Notes: generated by a model not told the origin, from the sequence alone. Positions 1 to 8,591 are shown, counted from the stretch's first letter. The stretch is 42,046 bases of DNA from Bacteroidota bacterium (GCA_015222055.1 JADFUR010000059.1:1-42046), one strand, 5' to 3'. A program made the numbers and translations.

Positions 1-77
1 AAAAATCAAGCTATAGACAAACGAAGTTAAATTTTAAAAAATTATTTTTTGGTATTTGACTATTTCAAAACTCAAAC

Positions 78-106
78 AAAAAGGGATGTTTAAGACATCC
101 CTTTTT
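78..106 (-). terminator. Intrinsic terminator of the OsmC-like gene
   Basis: Twelve-base-pair stem (arms AAAAAGGGATGT and ACATCCCTTTTT) with a 5-base loop, lying 26 bases past the stop codon of the OsmC-like gene on the minus strand and followed by a T-rich stretch on that strand. The A/T-flanked stem could also work in the other direction. Confidence 0.85.
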
Positions 107-131
107 AATAAAAATTAACAAAAACTGCTGA

Positions 132-578
132 TTAAGCCATGCAATCACAAACGATTTCTGTCTTAACAACACTTGCATTAGCAATATTGTCAGCTATTGG
201 ACAACGTCTTTCAACTTCTTGTAAAAAGGCTCCTTTTTCTTCATCAGTCATATCTGCATCAATATCTACAAATACTCTAATTTCTGTATAGCCAGCACGA
301 CCTTCTTTAGTTTTTCCAAGTAAGAAATCTTTATCGATATCTCCTTCTACTTTAACTGACATTCCTTTAACACCTAATCTTTTTTGGTTTGATACAATTC
401 TTCCAATAGCACAAATACATGCTGGTATTGACGAAAGAAAAATTTCCATAGGATTAGGACCTAAATCTTGACCACCCATTGCTTTTGGTTGATCGATAAT
501 AAAATTATGAGAACATTCGATTTCTGTTTCAAAACCTTCTTTCATGTTCCCAGCTACTTTCATTGTTGATACTGCCAT
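132..578 (-). CDS. OsmC/Ohr-family protein (YhfA-like)
   Basis: 148-residue protein of the OsmC/Ohr fold, whose studied members reduce organic hydroperoxides with a cysteine pair in the cytoplasm. The two family cysteines are visible: C54 in IPACICAIGR, at the start of the long central helix, and C126 in RRCPIADN. The length is normal for the family. Extra cysteines near the C-terminus (CDCMA) are not part of the usual catalytic pair. The start is ATG, and a TATATTTG -7 box lies about 28 bases upstream. It is a single-gene transcription unit with its own terminator. The family is secure. The substrate is not known, and YhfA-type members are less well characterised than OsmC or Ohr. Confidence 0.9.
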   Translation of the reverse strand: MAVSTMKVAGNMKEGFETEIECSHNFIIDQPKAMGGQDLGPNPMEIFLSSIPACICAIGRIVSNQKRLGVKGMSVKVEGDIDKDFLLGKTKEGRAGYTEIRVFVDIDADMTDEEKGAFLQEVERRCPIADNIANASVVKTEIVCDCMA

Positions 579-605
579 TGTAATATATATTTATAATTTA
601 AAATG

Positions 606-613
606 CAAATATA
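606..613 (-). promoter_or_regulatory. Candidate -7 box of the OsmC-like gene
   Basis: Reads TATATTTG on the minus strand, matching the Bacteroidota sigma-A -7 consensus TAnnTTTG, and leaves a leader of about 20 bases before the ATG. No clear TTG element was found at the -33 position, so this is a partial match in AT-rich DNA. Confidence 0.45.
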
Positions 614-1169
614 TATAATTATATATATATATTACTTAAATAATAGATAAATATGTAACTTTTTAAGTACTTAAATTTAAATCAACAGAAATCCCTTTAA
701 ATATCTAGCTTAACCCAACGAAATAAAAAAATCTAAAGGCTGAAATGTTTAAGTTATGGGTAATTTTTTGTTGCAATTTTGGTTTTACTCATCTCCCTGT
801 CGGGTATCTAATCTAAATTAGAGGAGAAAGGGTTAAATAAAATTTATTGCAGACTATTTAAGTTTTTTGCTGGTTTATTTAATACTTCTTTCCCTTTCTA
901 AGGGAAAATGGCGACAGCCGATAGGTTATATTAATAAACAGTAAATTAAATTTTTATTATTTTAAATTCTCGTTTGGGTTATTTATATTTATTTTCGCCC
1001 CTCTCCTTGCGACATATACTAACAAATATATTCGTTTCGCTACGGTTTTTCTCAAACAGGCGAGACTGCTTTGATTTTGCATTAAAGCTTGGGTAATTTT
1101 GGTGTAAAAAAAAATTTTAAAAAGACTAAAATCACTAATTAAGTTTTTGTTAGGAAGCTATCTAATATG

Positions 1170-1312
1170 AGCTACACATAGCACTTGGGTATAAAAACGT
1201 GCGGAATTTCGCCCTATTTCATTATCTCTCGCAAATAAAATTTTAAAATAATAAAAAAGCTCACAAACCATCAAAACCCCGCATGTTTTAAGACCCAAAG
1301 TTATAGGCTGGC
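1170..1312. repeat. Imperfect inverted repeat, attC-like, after the XRE gene
   Basis: Arms at 1182-1204 and 1279-1300 match at about 17 of 22 positions (core TTGGGT..AAAAC.TGCGG), and weaker complementarity extends outwards to both ends. The right edge reads GTTATAGG and the left edge ACATAGCAC. The size (about 140 bp), the imperfect arms and the short boundary boxes resemble integron attC sites, but the boxes do not fit the canonical RYYYAAC/GTTRRRY pattern. It lies directly downstream of the membrane-protein/XRE operon. Confidence 0.45.
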
Positions 1313-1324
1313 TTTAAGAATTAG

Positions 1325-1528
1325 CTACAGTTCATTATCATCGAGAAAAAAGATATCTTCAACTTTTACATTAAAGAACTTCGCTAATCTTAACGCTATG
1401 ACTGTTGAGGGAACAAACTTATTAAGTTCAATTGAATTTATCGTCTGTCTTGTAACATTTAATTCTTCAGCTAATTTAGCTTGAGTAATATTAATTTTAG
1501 CCCTTTCTACTTTTAACCAATTTTTCAT
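1325..1528 (-). CDS. Small XRE-family HTH regulator
   Basis: 67-residue protein made up almost entirely of one Cro/CI-type helix-turn-helix domain. The recognition region is QAKLAEELNVTRQTINSIE (about residues 16-34), followed by the usual hydrophobic helices ending in VEDIFFLDD. Stand-alone regulators of this size are common DNA-binding repressors in the cytoplasm. Its ATG overlaps the TGA of the upstream membrane protein by 4 bases, so translation is probably coupled. In many genomes this type of HTH gene sits beside a small multi-pass membrane protein, and the pair is often autoregulated. A palindrome upstream of the operon (2085-2097) is a candidate binding site. Targets and inducing signal are unknown. 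Confidence 0.88.
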   Translation of the reverse strand: MKNWLKVERAKINITQAKLAEELNVTRQTINSIELNKFVPSTVIALRLAKFFNVKVEDIFFLDDNEL

Positions 1529-2016
1529 CCTGAAATTATTGAAGAAAGTATATCATATGTAAACGCGATGCCAATAAATATCATAATCCCTACTAAAAAT
1601 TTAATGTGTTTCTTATTAGTCTTAGTCTCTTCTTTAAATATAAACTCTGGATTAAAATAATTTGATAAATTAAAAACGACTAAATAAATTATCAAAGAAG
1701 ATATTGCTATATATATAGTTTCAAAATTTAATTCTAAGAGATAAATTAATGCAAGTCCTAATATAAGAAGATTGAATGTGAATTTTAATGAAAAATATCT
1801 AATTTTTTGAGACCTTTCATCATCAACTTTTTCCTTACTAAATGCTACCAATGATAACGAAACAAGGATATATAGATTTACTAATTTAAAATCAATATCT
1901 GCTATCGTACCTGTCAATGCAGCTACAGATTCTAGTACTATAAAAAAACTTGCAAAAAAAAGTCCAATTCTTTTTACATAATGCTTGTTCAACGAAGATA
2001 AATTTGAAAATTTCAT
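1525..2016 (-). CDS. Small multi-pass membrane protein paired with XRE regulator
   Basis: 163 residues with four clear hydrophobic segments (about 17-35, 46-57, 72-115 as a split pair, and 138-160) and short polar loops. A charged loop after the second segment (SKEKVDDERSQKI) resembles the DExRSxxI-like loop seen in DUF2178/DUF3796-type membrane partners of XRE regulators; that assignment is tentative. It is the first gene of a two-gene operon and shares the ATGA overlap with the HTH gene, so the two proteins probably act together, for example by membrane sequestration of the regulator or as its regulated target. The ATG start lies 25 bases from a TACATTTG -7 box. No enzymatic motif is visible. 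Confidence 0.72.
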   Translation of the reverse strand: MKFSNLSSLNKHYVKRIGLFFASFFIVLESVAALTGTIADIDFKLVNLYILVSLSLVAFSKEKVDDERSQKIRYFSLKFTFNLLILGLALIYLLELNFETIYIAISSLIIYLVVFNLSNYFNPEFIFKEETKTNKKHIKFLVGIMIFIGIAFTYDILSSIISG

Positions 2017-2040
2017 ATTTACAACAATTTAATTTTTTTC

Positions 2041-2048
2041 CAAATGTA
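2041..2048 (-). promoter_or_regulatory. Candidate -7 box of the membrane protein/XRE operon
   Basis: TACATTTG on the minus strand fits TAnnTTTG and lies 25 bases before the ATG of the membrane protein. No obvious -33 TTG was found. Confidence 0.45.
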
Positions 2049-2084
2049 CAGTTTGTTTTACATTAAAACTAATATAATTGTCAT

Positions 2085-2097
2085 TTTGTATTACAAA
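2085..2097. promoter_or_regulatory. Candidate operator: TTTGTA-T-TACAAA palindrome
   Basis: Perfect 13-base palindrome about 40 bases upstream of the -7 box of the membrane protein/XRE operon. A partial half-site (AGTTTGT, near 2050) lies next to the -7 box. Its size and symmetry suit a dimeric Cro/CI-type repressor, so autoregulation by the XRE protein is the natural guess. No binding data support this. Confidence 0.35.
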
Positions 2098-2151
2098 CTA
2101 TCCTTATTGTCTGACTTTAATTACTTTCAAGCAAAATGCAGGAAAAAGCTT

Positions 2152-2292
2152 GCCTATAGCGACTGCAATATGAAATTTTGGGCATTTTGAAAACTCCAAT
2201 TTTCCAATTTACCACATTGTTTATTCATTATTAATTCACTCATATTCACCACTGTATGTTCAATTTTTTATATTGCATGTTAGCGTGTCGTT
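2152..2292. repeat. Imperfect inverted repeat, attC-like, after the receptor gene
   Basis: Arms near 2164-2180 (TGCAATATGAAATTTTG) and 2262-2278 are inverted copies with a few mismatches, enclosing about 85 bp. The outer edges are CCTATAGCGAC on the left and TGTTAGCGTG on the right. It fills most of the gene-free gap between the receptor gene and the membrane-protein operon. The size and architecture resemble the 1170-1312 element, though the arm sequences differ, as attC sites of different cassettes do. Confidence 0.45.
2278..2287 (+). repeat. Left member of a TGTTAGCGTG inverted pair around the receptor gene
   Basis: TGTTAGCGTG here is exactly mirrored by CACGCTAACA at 4716-4725, so the receptor gene and little else is enclosed by a perfect 10-bp inverted pair 2.4 kb apart. 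Confidence 0.6.
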
Positions 2293-2299
2293 ATTTTGT

Positions 2300-4681
2300 T
2301 TATTTCTGATTATTAAAACTATATGATATACTAAATCCTAAATATTGTAATATTTCAGTATTGGTTTCAATGTAATAATTTTTACTTTTATCTATTGAGT
2401 TTGATTTTATATTTCCTAAAATATTATTTGTAAATACAAGTAATTTCCAATGGTCTTTAAAGAATGATTTACTAATTGCAAGTTTTGTAATATAATAATC
2501 ACTTGTTTCAATTTGTGCTGAAATTGACGGACTGTAATACGAAAAATTCAGTTTTAATTTTATTGATTTCGGCAAGTTAAATGTATTATTAAATTTAATA
2601 TCAAATTTAAATTGGTTATTAGTGTATTGTAATCCATCTACATCAACAGACAGCTGGTAAGAATATAAACTAACAGACAAATTAGAAATCCACCAAGATG
2701 CAATATTATAAGTGCCCATTATTTCACTACCAATACTTTGTGAACTTCCTATATTTTCAGGCATTAAAAACATTAAACCATTTGTGTCAACTCTTGTGTA
2801 ATATTGCATCAAATTATTTGTTTGACGGGCAAATAATTCTGTTGAGAAGAAATCTTTATTCCAAGATTTCTTGTAATTTAATTCCAAGGCATTTGTGTAT
2901 GTGGGATTTAAATCTGCATTACCAATTGTATAAGAATATGGGTCTGAATATTGTTTAATTGGCATCAATTTGTAATACTGTGGTCTTGATATTCTTTTTG
3001 AATATGAAAATGCAATTTGATGTGTTTCCGAAAAAGAATAAGTTGTATGGAATGATGGAAATATATCGGTAAAAGCATTATCATAAGAGGTTGTGTTTTC
3101 TGTTGATGAAATATAGGTGTAATCAGAAACTTTGCGAGTATGTTCACCTCTTAAACCAAACTGATAATCAAATTTATTGTATTTCCCTTTAAAAGTGAAA
3201 TATGCCGAATACACATCTCTTGCAAAATGAACTTGTTGATATTTTACACTATTTGCAAATGGGGTAATATTATTTTTGTTATTAAAATATCCATTTTCAA
3301 AAGTTGATTTGGGAATATGATTTGTTTCAAGACTTATTCCTGTTTCAATCTTATAATTATCACCAATTGGATTTTCATAATCGATACTCAATTCGATATC
3401 TTTCTCGTTTTGTTCTGTATTGTAATATCCTTGTTTTATAGTAGAATTAGCATATATTTTACTATCAATACTTTGTTCAGATAATTTATTTAGATATGCA
3501 AAATAATCAAAATTTACTGATATAAATTTAGAACCTATTTTATTAAATTTATGCTTGTAAGAAAAAGATGGCCCATAGTATCTATAAGATAAATACCTTA
3601 CATTACTTAACTCATAGTTAATCTCTGACTGAAGTATGTTATTGATAAAGTTTCTTTCATTTACAGATGTTATTGGACTATCTTCATTTGTGCAATTAAA
3701 AGGATTTATAAAGAATGAAAAATCAATTTCATCTTTTGGTGTAAGATCATAATTAAAACCTATTGTTAGATTATTCATATTTCCTCCACTTTGTTGTTTG
3801 CTATCTAAAAGAGTAGTTTGATATGAATTAAAATTTTCTACTGTTTGATTTTGATTTACATTTGCTTTCCACCATACATATTTTGCATATTGTCCGTTTA
3901 CATACCAACCTCCCTTTTTCCCATTTTTATTGATAGAAAACAGCAACTCATAAGTGCCACGTGTATCTATTTGAAGGTTGCTGTTTATTGCATATCCTTT
4001 CAATCGTGTTTTCTTTAAAATTACATTTATTATTCCTGCGGTTCCTTCTGCTGAATATTTGGCAGATGGATTTGTGATAATTTCTACTTTTTCAATTTGT
4101 TTTGCAGGAATTTCTCTTAATCTTTCTGTTCCGTTAGTAACTGCTTTCCCATTTATAAAAACTTTAAAAACGCCATCACCTCTGTAAGCTAATTTACTTC
4201 CGTCAATGCTTATTTGAACGGATGGCACATTTTCTAATAAATCCATAGCAAAATTTGCATCAGGGAAATTTCCTGCATCTATAACTTTTCTATCAACTTT
4301 ATAAATAACTGAAGGCTTATTAGCTATTATTGTAACAGCATTTAGATTTTCTGCTGAAATTGACAACTCAATTTTTCCTAAATCTTTTTCTCCACCTTTA
4401 AGTGATATATTTTCAAATCGTTTTGCTTGATAGCCAATAAAACTAATTTCTAAATTGTAATTCCCACTTGGTAAACTTTCTATTTTAAAAAATCCTTTTT
4501 CATTTGTGATGCATCCAGAAATAAATAAACTATCATTTTGGGATTTTACAGTTACATTTGCATATTCTAATGGTTGTTTCTGAAATTTATCAAAAACAAT
4601 TCCTCTTATTGAACTTTCTTGTGAGAAAACGCTTGTGAATTGAACTGTGAGTATTATTACTATTAAAAGTTTATTTTTCAT
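2300..4681 (-). CDS. Outer-membrane beta-barrel receptor (CarboxypepD_reg-like + plug + barrel)
   Basis: 793 residues. A signal peptide (about 1-20) is followed by a carboxypeptidase regulatory-like Ig-type domain (about 24-112), a plug-like domain (about 118-232, with FINGKAV and AEGTAGIINVILKK typical of the plug end), and a long region of alternating aromatic beta-strands (about 240-793) of the OMP_b-brl_3 type. Such proteins sit in the outer membrane and are related to TonB-dependent receptors. The ligand cannot be read from the sequence. No SusD-like partner, TonB box or neighbouring transport gene is visible. It stands alone, enclosed by inverted TGTTAGCGTG motifs and preceded by a 23-bp repeat also found behind the recombinase at the other end of the window, so it may be an acquired cassette-like gene. 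Confidence 0.88.
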   Translation of the reverse strand: MKNKLLIVIILTVQFTSVFSQESSIRGIVFDKFQKQPLEYANVTVKSQNDSLFISGCITNEKGFFKIESLPSGNYNLEISFIGYQAKRFENISLKGGEKDLGKIELSISAENLNAVTIIANKPSVIYKVDRKVIDAGNFPDANFAMDLLENVPSVQISIDGSKLAYRGDGVFKVFINGKAVTNGTERLREIPAKQIEKVEIITNPSAKYSAEGTAGIINVILKKTRLKGYAINSNLQIDTRGTYELLFSINKNGKKGGWYVNGQYAKYVWWKANVNQNQTVENFNSYQTTLLDSKQQSGGNMNNLTIGFNYDLTPKDEIDFSFFINPFNCTNEDSPITSVNERNFINNILQSEINYELSNVRYLSYRYYGPSFSYKHKFNKIGSKFISVNFDYFAYLNKLSEQSIDSKIYANSTIKQGYYNTEQNEKDIELSIDYENPIGDNYKIETGISLETNHIPKSTFENGYFNNKNNITPFANSVKYQQVHFARDVYSAYFTFKGKYNKFDYQFGLRGEHTRKVSDYTYISSTENTTSYDNAFTDIFPSFHTTYSFSETHQIAFSYSKRISRPQYYKLMPIKQYSDPYSYTIGNADLNPTYTNALELNYKKSWNKDFFSTELFARQTNNLMQYYTRVDTNGLMFLMPENIGSSQSIGSEIMGTYNIASWWISNLSVSLYSYQLSVDVDGLQYTNNQFKFDIKFNNTFNLPKSIKLKLNFSYYSPSISAQIETSDYYITKLAISKSFFKDHWKLLVFTNNILGNIKSNSIDKSKNYYIETNTEILQYLGFSISYSFNNQK

Positions 4682-4717
4682 TTATCTGGGTGATTTATCA
4701 TCTTTCGCACTAATGCA

Positions 4718-4740
4718 CGCTAACACTTAAATAAGACACA
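4718..4740 (-). repeat. Copy A of a 23-bp boundary repeat (see 41948-41970)
   Basis: On the minus strand the 23 bases TGTGTCTTATT-T-AAGTGTTAGCG match 41948-41970 on the plus strand at 22 of 23 positions. With small gaps the similarity continues for roughly 30 bases upstream (shared ATATAA and GAAATAA blocks). It lies between the stop of the large kinase and the start of the receptor gene, ending 37 bases before that ATG. The distal part (CACGCTAACA) also forms the inverted pair with 2278-2287. Confidence 0.75.
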
Positions 4741-4779
4741 TCATTATTTCTTATATCAGTTAAATAATAAAATTATCAA

Positions 4780-7700
4780 CTAACAAACCGGCAGTTTAAC
4801 AAAAAAGTTTGTTCCTTTTCCAAGTTCTGAATCAAACCAAATTGAGCCGTTAATTTCATTTACAATATTTTTCACAATAGATAATCCCAGCCCCATTCCG
4901 CTTGTTTTGGTTGTAAAATTTGGTTCAAACAATTTTTGTTTCATCTCTTCGTCAATGCCTTTACCGTTGTCGGCAATTTTAATTAGCATATTTTTATTGT
5001 CTGTCGAAATATCAATATCAATAATTCCTTGCTTGTTATTGTCAATTGACTGAATGGCATTTTTTATCAGATTATTAAAAACACGCATCAATTTTTCTTT
5101 ATCGGCAAAAACTGTGAGCTTTTCAATATTGTTAAAATCAGCATTGAGTTTTATATTTTTTATGTCGCCGTATAAATTCATGCTGCTTTTGGCCACCTTC
5201 AATATATCTACATTATCATTTTTTGTTTTGGGTATTTTTGCAAAGTTAGAAAACTCAGCAGCTATAGCCGATAATGTATCTATTTGCTCAACTATAGTTT
5301 GTGAAACTTTTTTTAGTTTTGCAGGAAACTCAGGATCTTTATCTTTCCACGAACGCTGAAGAAACTGAACACTCAATTTCATAGGTGTGAGCGGATTGTT
5401 TATTTCGTGTGCAATTTGTTTTGCCATTTCGCGCCAAGCTGTTTCACGTTCCGATTTTGCCAACTGCTTAGCACTTTGCTCCAGCTCGTCAACCATTCGG
5501 TTATATTCTTTAACCAGACTACCAATCTCATCGTCAATATCATATTCGAGATATTCGTTTTTCTTACGAAGGTCAATTTCTCTAATTTTATCTTGAATAA
5601 GCTGCAATGGCTTTGTTACATTGTTTGAGATAAAAACAGCAATTATTAACGACAAAATAACCAGAAGTGCATAAATATTAATTATTGCAACAATAATTGT
5701 TGAGACATCGTTTTCTAAAGTGCTCTGCTTTGAAAAATATGGCAAGTGCAAATAAGCAAGTAATTTATTATTATCGTTTGTTAAAGGCACATAAGCAGAA
5801 ATATATTTTAATTTGCCAATTTTTTCGTAATTAATAAATTGTGCATTTTTATTTATAATAAGTCGCTTATACGCATCAAAATTAATTCTTCTGCCTAGCA
5901 AACCAATATCAAAAATTTCATTTCTCGATGTTGCTAATAACCTACCGTTAATATCATATAAATTAATATCTGTGTAAAAAACATTAGAGAACTTGCTTAG
6001 TAATGAATTCAAATATTCAGGCGATACGTCAGACAAATTATTCTCGTATCCCAATTTATGCTCTAACTCAACCAAAACAGATTGAATTTTTTCGCTAATA
6101 TTTTTATTCTGATTTTGCTTAAACTGTCTTATACTATAATAAACCGTTACTCCGCCTATTACCAATAATGAAAAAATAAGTATTGATAATATTGAAATTT
6201 TTATTTTATTTTTAATATTTAAGTTAAAATCAATTTTCAAGGTCTTGTTTAATAATAAAATAATTGTAACAATAATATAATAAAAAATAAAAAAATATGA
6301 GAATGAGATTAGTTCATCGATAAAACGAACCAATGGTTTGCTAATAATAATTGATGTTTGAGTATCTAAATTATGTATTAAATGGTGATATTTTTCAAAT
6401 TTGCAAAAAATATTTTTGTCATCTGAATTTGTATATACTCTTCGGTCTAAGCTATAAGGGAAGTTTCCTGAGCGGGTAATTAATTTATTATACTTATAAA
6501 TAGCATAGCTGTAGTTATTTTTGGGGGCAATACTAATCTTGTCGTCAAGCAATAATTCGGGATAACCAAGAGCTTTTGAATATTGTTTAGAATCAAGACT
6601 GATAAAAGCTGTAGATTCTGAATTAAGATCAGATTTATATTTAATTGCTCCCAGATAACTTATTCGTCCGCTGATATTATCTAAAAAATAAAAATCAGAT
6701 TTTGGCAAGTTTACGCCCATACTATCAGTCAAAAACTTAAAAAACCCATAACAGTAATCTAATTCATTATCGGGTTGTTGAATGTAAACGCTGTCGTAGG
6801 GAGAACAAATGGTTAGTTGAAAATCATATTTATCAAAATATCCTTTAAAATATTTTGCTTTTATATAATCGTAAATGCTATCGTAGTTAAAAACAGAATA
6901 ATTTAATTTATTAATAAGCTGCTTATCTTTTTTAATATTTTTTTCAATATCTACCAACATAAGTTCTGCAATAGGGTCGCGTTCGCGGGCAAGATTTTCT
7001 GCTAATAACTTTTCTTGTTCTGTTTCTTTTGCTACTATCTGAGTTCTAATAAAAAAAGTAATAAATAACGAAAACAAAAAAACTAATATTACATACGTTA
7101 GATAATTAAACTTACCTTTAAATCTCACATAAAAAACGAATGATGTTATTACACAAAAGAATATTATTGATAATAAATATTGACTTATAATTTGTGTTGA
7201 ATGAGAAAAAACACAAAAAGAAAATAATATTACAAAGGATAATATAAATAAAAAACAGACCTGTTTTAATGTTAATATTTGTCTGATTATTAGTGCGGCT
7301 TTATCAATTAAAAGAGCTATTGAAAAAAACAATAATCCAATAATAATAAATGAAATAAGACTGTATCCGGTTAAACTTAAAATTTTGTAGGCTTGTAATG
7401 AAATTGAAGAATTACAAATTAAACTTTTAAGCAAAAGCACAGCTGCCACGCAACATATCTCAATAATAAATATTAAAATTATTGAGATGAGATACTTTAT
7501 TTTTTTTGTGGTTTTCAATTCCCTTGATTTGAAAAAATTTACATAAAAGCCATAAAATATAAAAAATATTAAAATTGAGTTTATTAATAAATCGCCTAAG
7601 GAGGGAAATAGGAAGGATGACGCATAGACTTTTGGGCTAAATAATCCAAAAGAATAAAAAATTTCGAATAAATTTAATTTCAATGAAAAAAATCGAAACA

Positions 7701-8454
7701 ATATTAATATTGCAGATACTAAAATAAAAAAAATTTGTCGTTGTTTAATGTTTTTTAGGCGACAAGTAAAAACCTGTAAATAGAGGAGTAATAAAACAAA
7801 GCTGACAAAAAAAAGAGCAAACGACAGATTTAAACAATAACAATCAAATTTGTCCTTTTCATGAACATACAAAGAACAAAGATGCTCATTGTTATTATTG
7901 ACAATATTGTATGATTCTTCACTTTTTTCTTTTCTGATTTCAAAATATGAAGGCAGATTAAATTGTTTAGCAAAGCCGGTTTTCAAAAATTTGTTTTCAC
8001 TACCATACTCTGTTTTTATTGAAACTAAACCGACGACTTTAATATTTTCAATTTTTTTGGAGTTTACATCAAGCCAAACATTTTGCAGTTTAATTATCTT
8101 TTTATCAAGGTCAGAATCAAAAAAGAAATTACCAATAGGAAAAATATTGTCTGTCCAAAAAGCAAGGGAATCTTTTTTGTAAATTAATATTGTTATTCCC
8201 GATTCGTTAAATAAATTTTTATAATAGCTATAATTATCTTCTTTAAATTCACTTAAATTTTTGTCTTTTAATTTTTCAACAGTATAGGCTATTAATTGGT
8301 CTCTAAAATTTTCTTTATTAACGATTGTGTTTTGGAATTTTTTTACTTCTTTGTCAACATATAACTTATTAAAGCTATTACTTTTGAATAACACAGCTGC
8401 TAAAAGAAAAAGAACTGCAAGAATTAAAATAATGTTTTTATATAGTATTTTCAT
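4780..8454 (-). CDS. Very large NtrY-like membrane sensor histidine kinase
   Basis: 1224 residues. An N-terminal membrane anchor (about 7-27) and an extracytoplasmic region come first. A cluster of hydrophobic helices follows (about 205-470), then a second extracytoplasmic region (about 480-740), further membrane segments flanking a third sensor region (about 815-930), and a HAMP linker. The kinase core follows: phosphoacceptor H1016 in AKQIAHEINNPLTPMKLS, N-box NNLIKNA (about 1127-1133), G1 box DNGKG (1162-1166) and G2 box GMGLGL (1186-1191). The HEINNPLTPMK signature is that of the NtrY group. All catalytic motifs are intact, so it should autophosphorylate in response to an envelope signal. 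No response regulator is adjacent, so it is an orphan here. The signal is unknown. Confidence 0.92.
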   Translation of the reverse strand: MKILYKNIILILAVLFLLAAVLFKSNSFNKLYVDKEVKKFQNTIVNKENFRDQLIAYTVEKLKDKNLSEFKEDNYSYYKNLFNESGITILIYKKDSLAFWTDNIFPIGNFFFDSDLDKKIIKLQNVWLDVNSKKIENIKVVGLVSIKTEYGSENKFLKTGFAKQFNLPSYFEIRKEKSEESYNIVNNNNEHLCSLYVHEKDKFDCYCLNLSFALFFVSFVLLLLYLQVFTCRLKNIKQRQIFFILVSAILILFRFFSLKLNLFEIFYSFGLFSPKVYASSFLFPSLGDLLINSILIFFIFYGFYVNFFKSRELKTTKKIKYLISIILIFIIEICCVAAVLLLKSLICNSSISLQAYKILSLTGYSLISFIIIGLLFFSIALLIDKAALIIRQILTLKQVCFLFILSFVILFSFCVFSHSTQIISQYLLSIIFFCVITSFVFYVRFKGKFNYLTYVILVFLFSLFITFFIRTQIVAKETEQEKLLAENLARERDPIAELMLVDIEKNIKKDKQLINKLNYSVFNYDSIYDYIKAKYFKGYFDKYDFQLTICSPYDSVYIQQPDNELDYCYGFFKFLTDSMGVNLPKSDFYFLDNISGRISYLGAIKYKSDLNSESTAFISLDSKQYSKALGYPELLLDDKISIAPKNNYSYAIYKYNKLITRSGNFPYSLDRRVYTNSDDKNIFCKFEKYHHLIHNLDTQTSIIISKPLVRFIDELISFSYFFIFYYIIVTIILLLNKTLKIDFNLNIKNKIKISILSILIFSLLVIGGVTVYYSIRQFKQNQNKNISEKIQSVLVELEHKLGYENNLSDVSPEYLNSLLSKFSNVFYTDINLYDINGRLLATSRNEIFDIGLLGRRINFDAYKRLIINKNAQFINYEKIGKLKYISAYVPLTNDNNKLLAYLHLPYFSKQSTLENDVSTIIVAIINIYALLVILSLIIAVFISNNVTKPLQLIQDKIREIDLRKKNEYLEYDIDDEIGSLVKEYNRMVDELEQSAKQLAKSERETAWREMAKQIAHEINNPLTPMKLSVQFLQRSWKDKDPEFPAKLKKVSQTIVEQIDTLSAIAAEFSNFAKIPKTKNDNVDILKVAKSSMNLYGDIKNIKLNADFNNIEKLTVFADKEKLMRVFNNLIKNAIQSIDNNKQGIIDIDISTDNKNMLIKIADNGKGIDEEMKQKLFEPNFTTKTSGMGLGLSIVKNIVNEINGSIWFDSELGKGTNFFVKLPVC

Positions 8455-8583
8455 TTTCTCGTGATTAGTTATTCGTAACTCGTTATTCGTAATTTATAAT
8501 CGTCCATGTATTACAAGGAATACACGAACATTTGTTTAGACACTAATTTCACTAATTATCACTAATTCTTTTGATAAAAAATT

Positions 8584-8591
8584 CAAATTTA
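8584..8591 (-). promoter_or_regulatory. Candidate -7 box for the large kinase
   Basis: TAAATTTG on the minus strand, about 130 bases before the kinase ATG, in the gap after rlmH. The gap (8455-8633) is otherwise low-complexity DNA built from short variants of TAATTCGTAAT/CCTAATTC. The match is to the -7 consensus only. Confidence 0.3.

Larger units (their letters stand above)
579..1324. other. Gene-free stretch with nested degenerate inverted repeats
   Basis: No convincing coding sequence on either strand. Near 711-724 the sequence TAACCCAACG is mirrored by CGTTTGGGTTA near 967-981. Between them lie a perfect 8-bp hairpin (889-907, TTTCCCTT/AAGGGAAA) and two GC-richer blocks, near 790-808 and 907-925, that look like decayed inverted copies of each other. 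From 1015 a further block begins (CTAACAAA) that is mirrored at about 1147-1154 (TTTGTTAG). The stretch looks like accumulated remnants of small palindromic elements rather than a lost gene. Confidence 0.5.

Noticed and set aside
1325-2016. Membrane protein/XRE pair as a toxin-antitoxin system
   Set aside because: The membrane protein has four long helices and a size unlike small membrane toxins; a regulator/membrane partner module is more likely.
2698-4187. Opposite-strand open frames inside the receptor gene
   Set aside because: They mirror the coding frame of a clear beta-barrel protein and have no features of their own.
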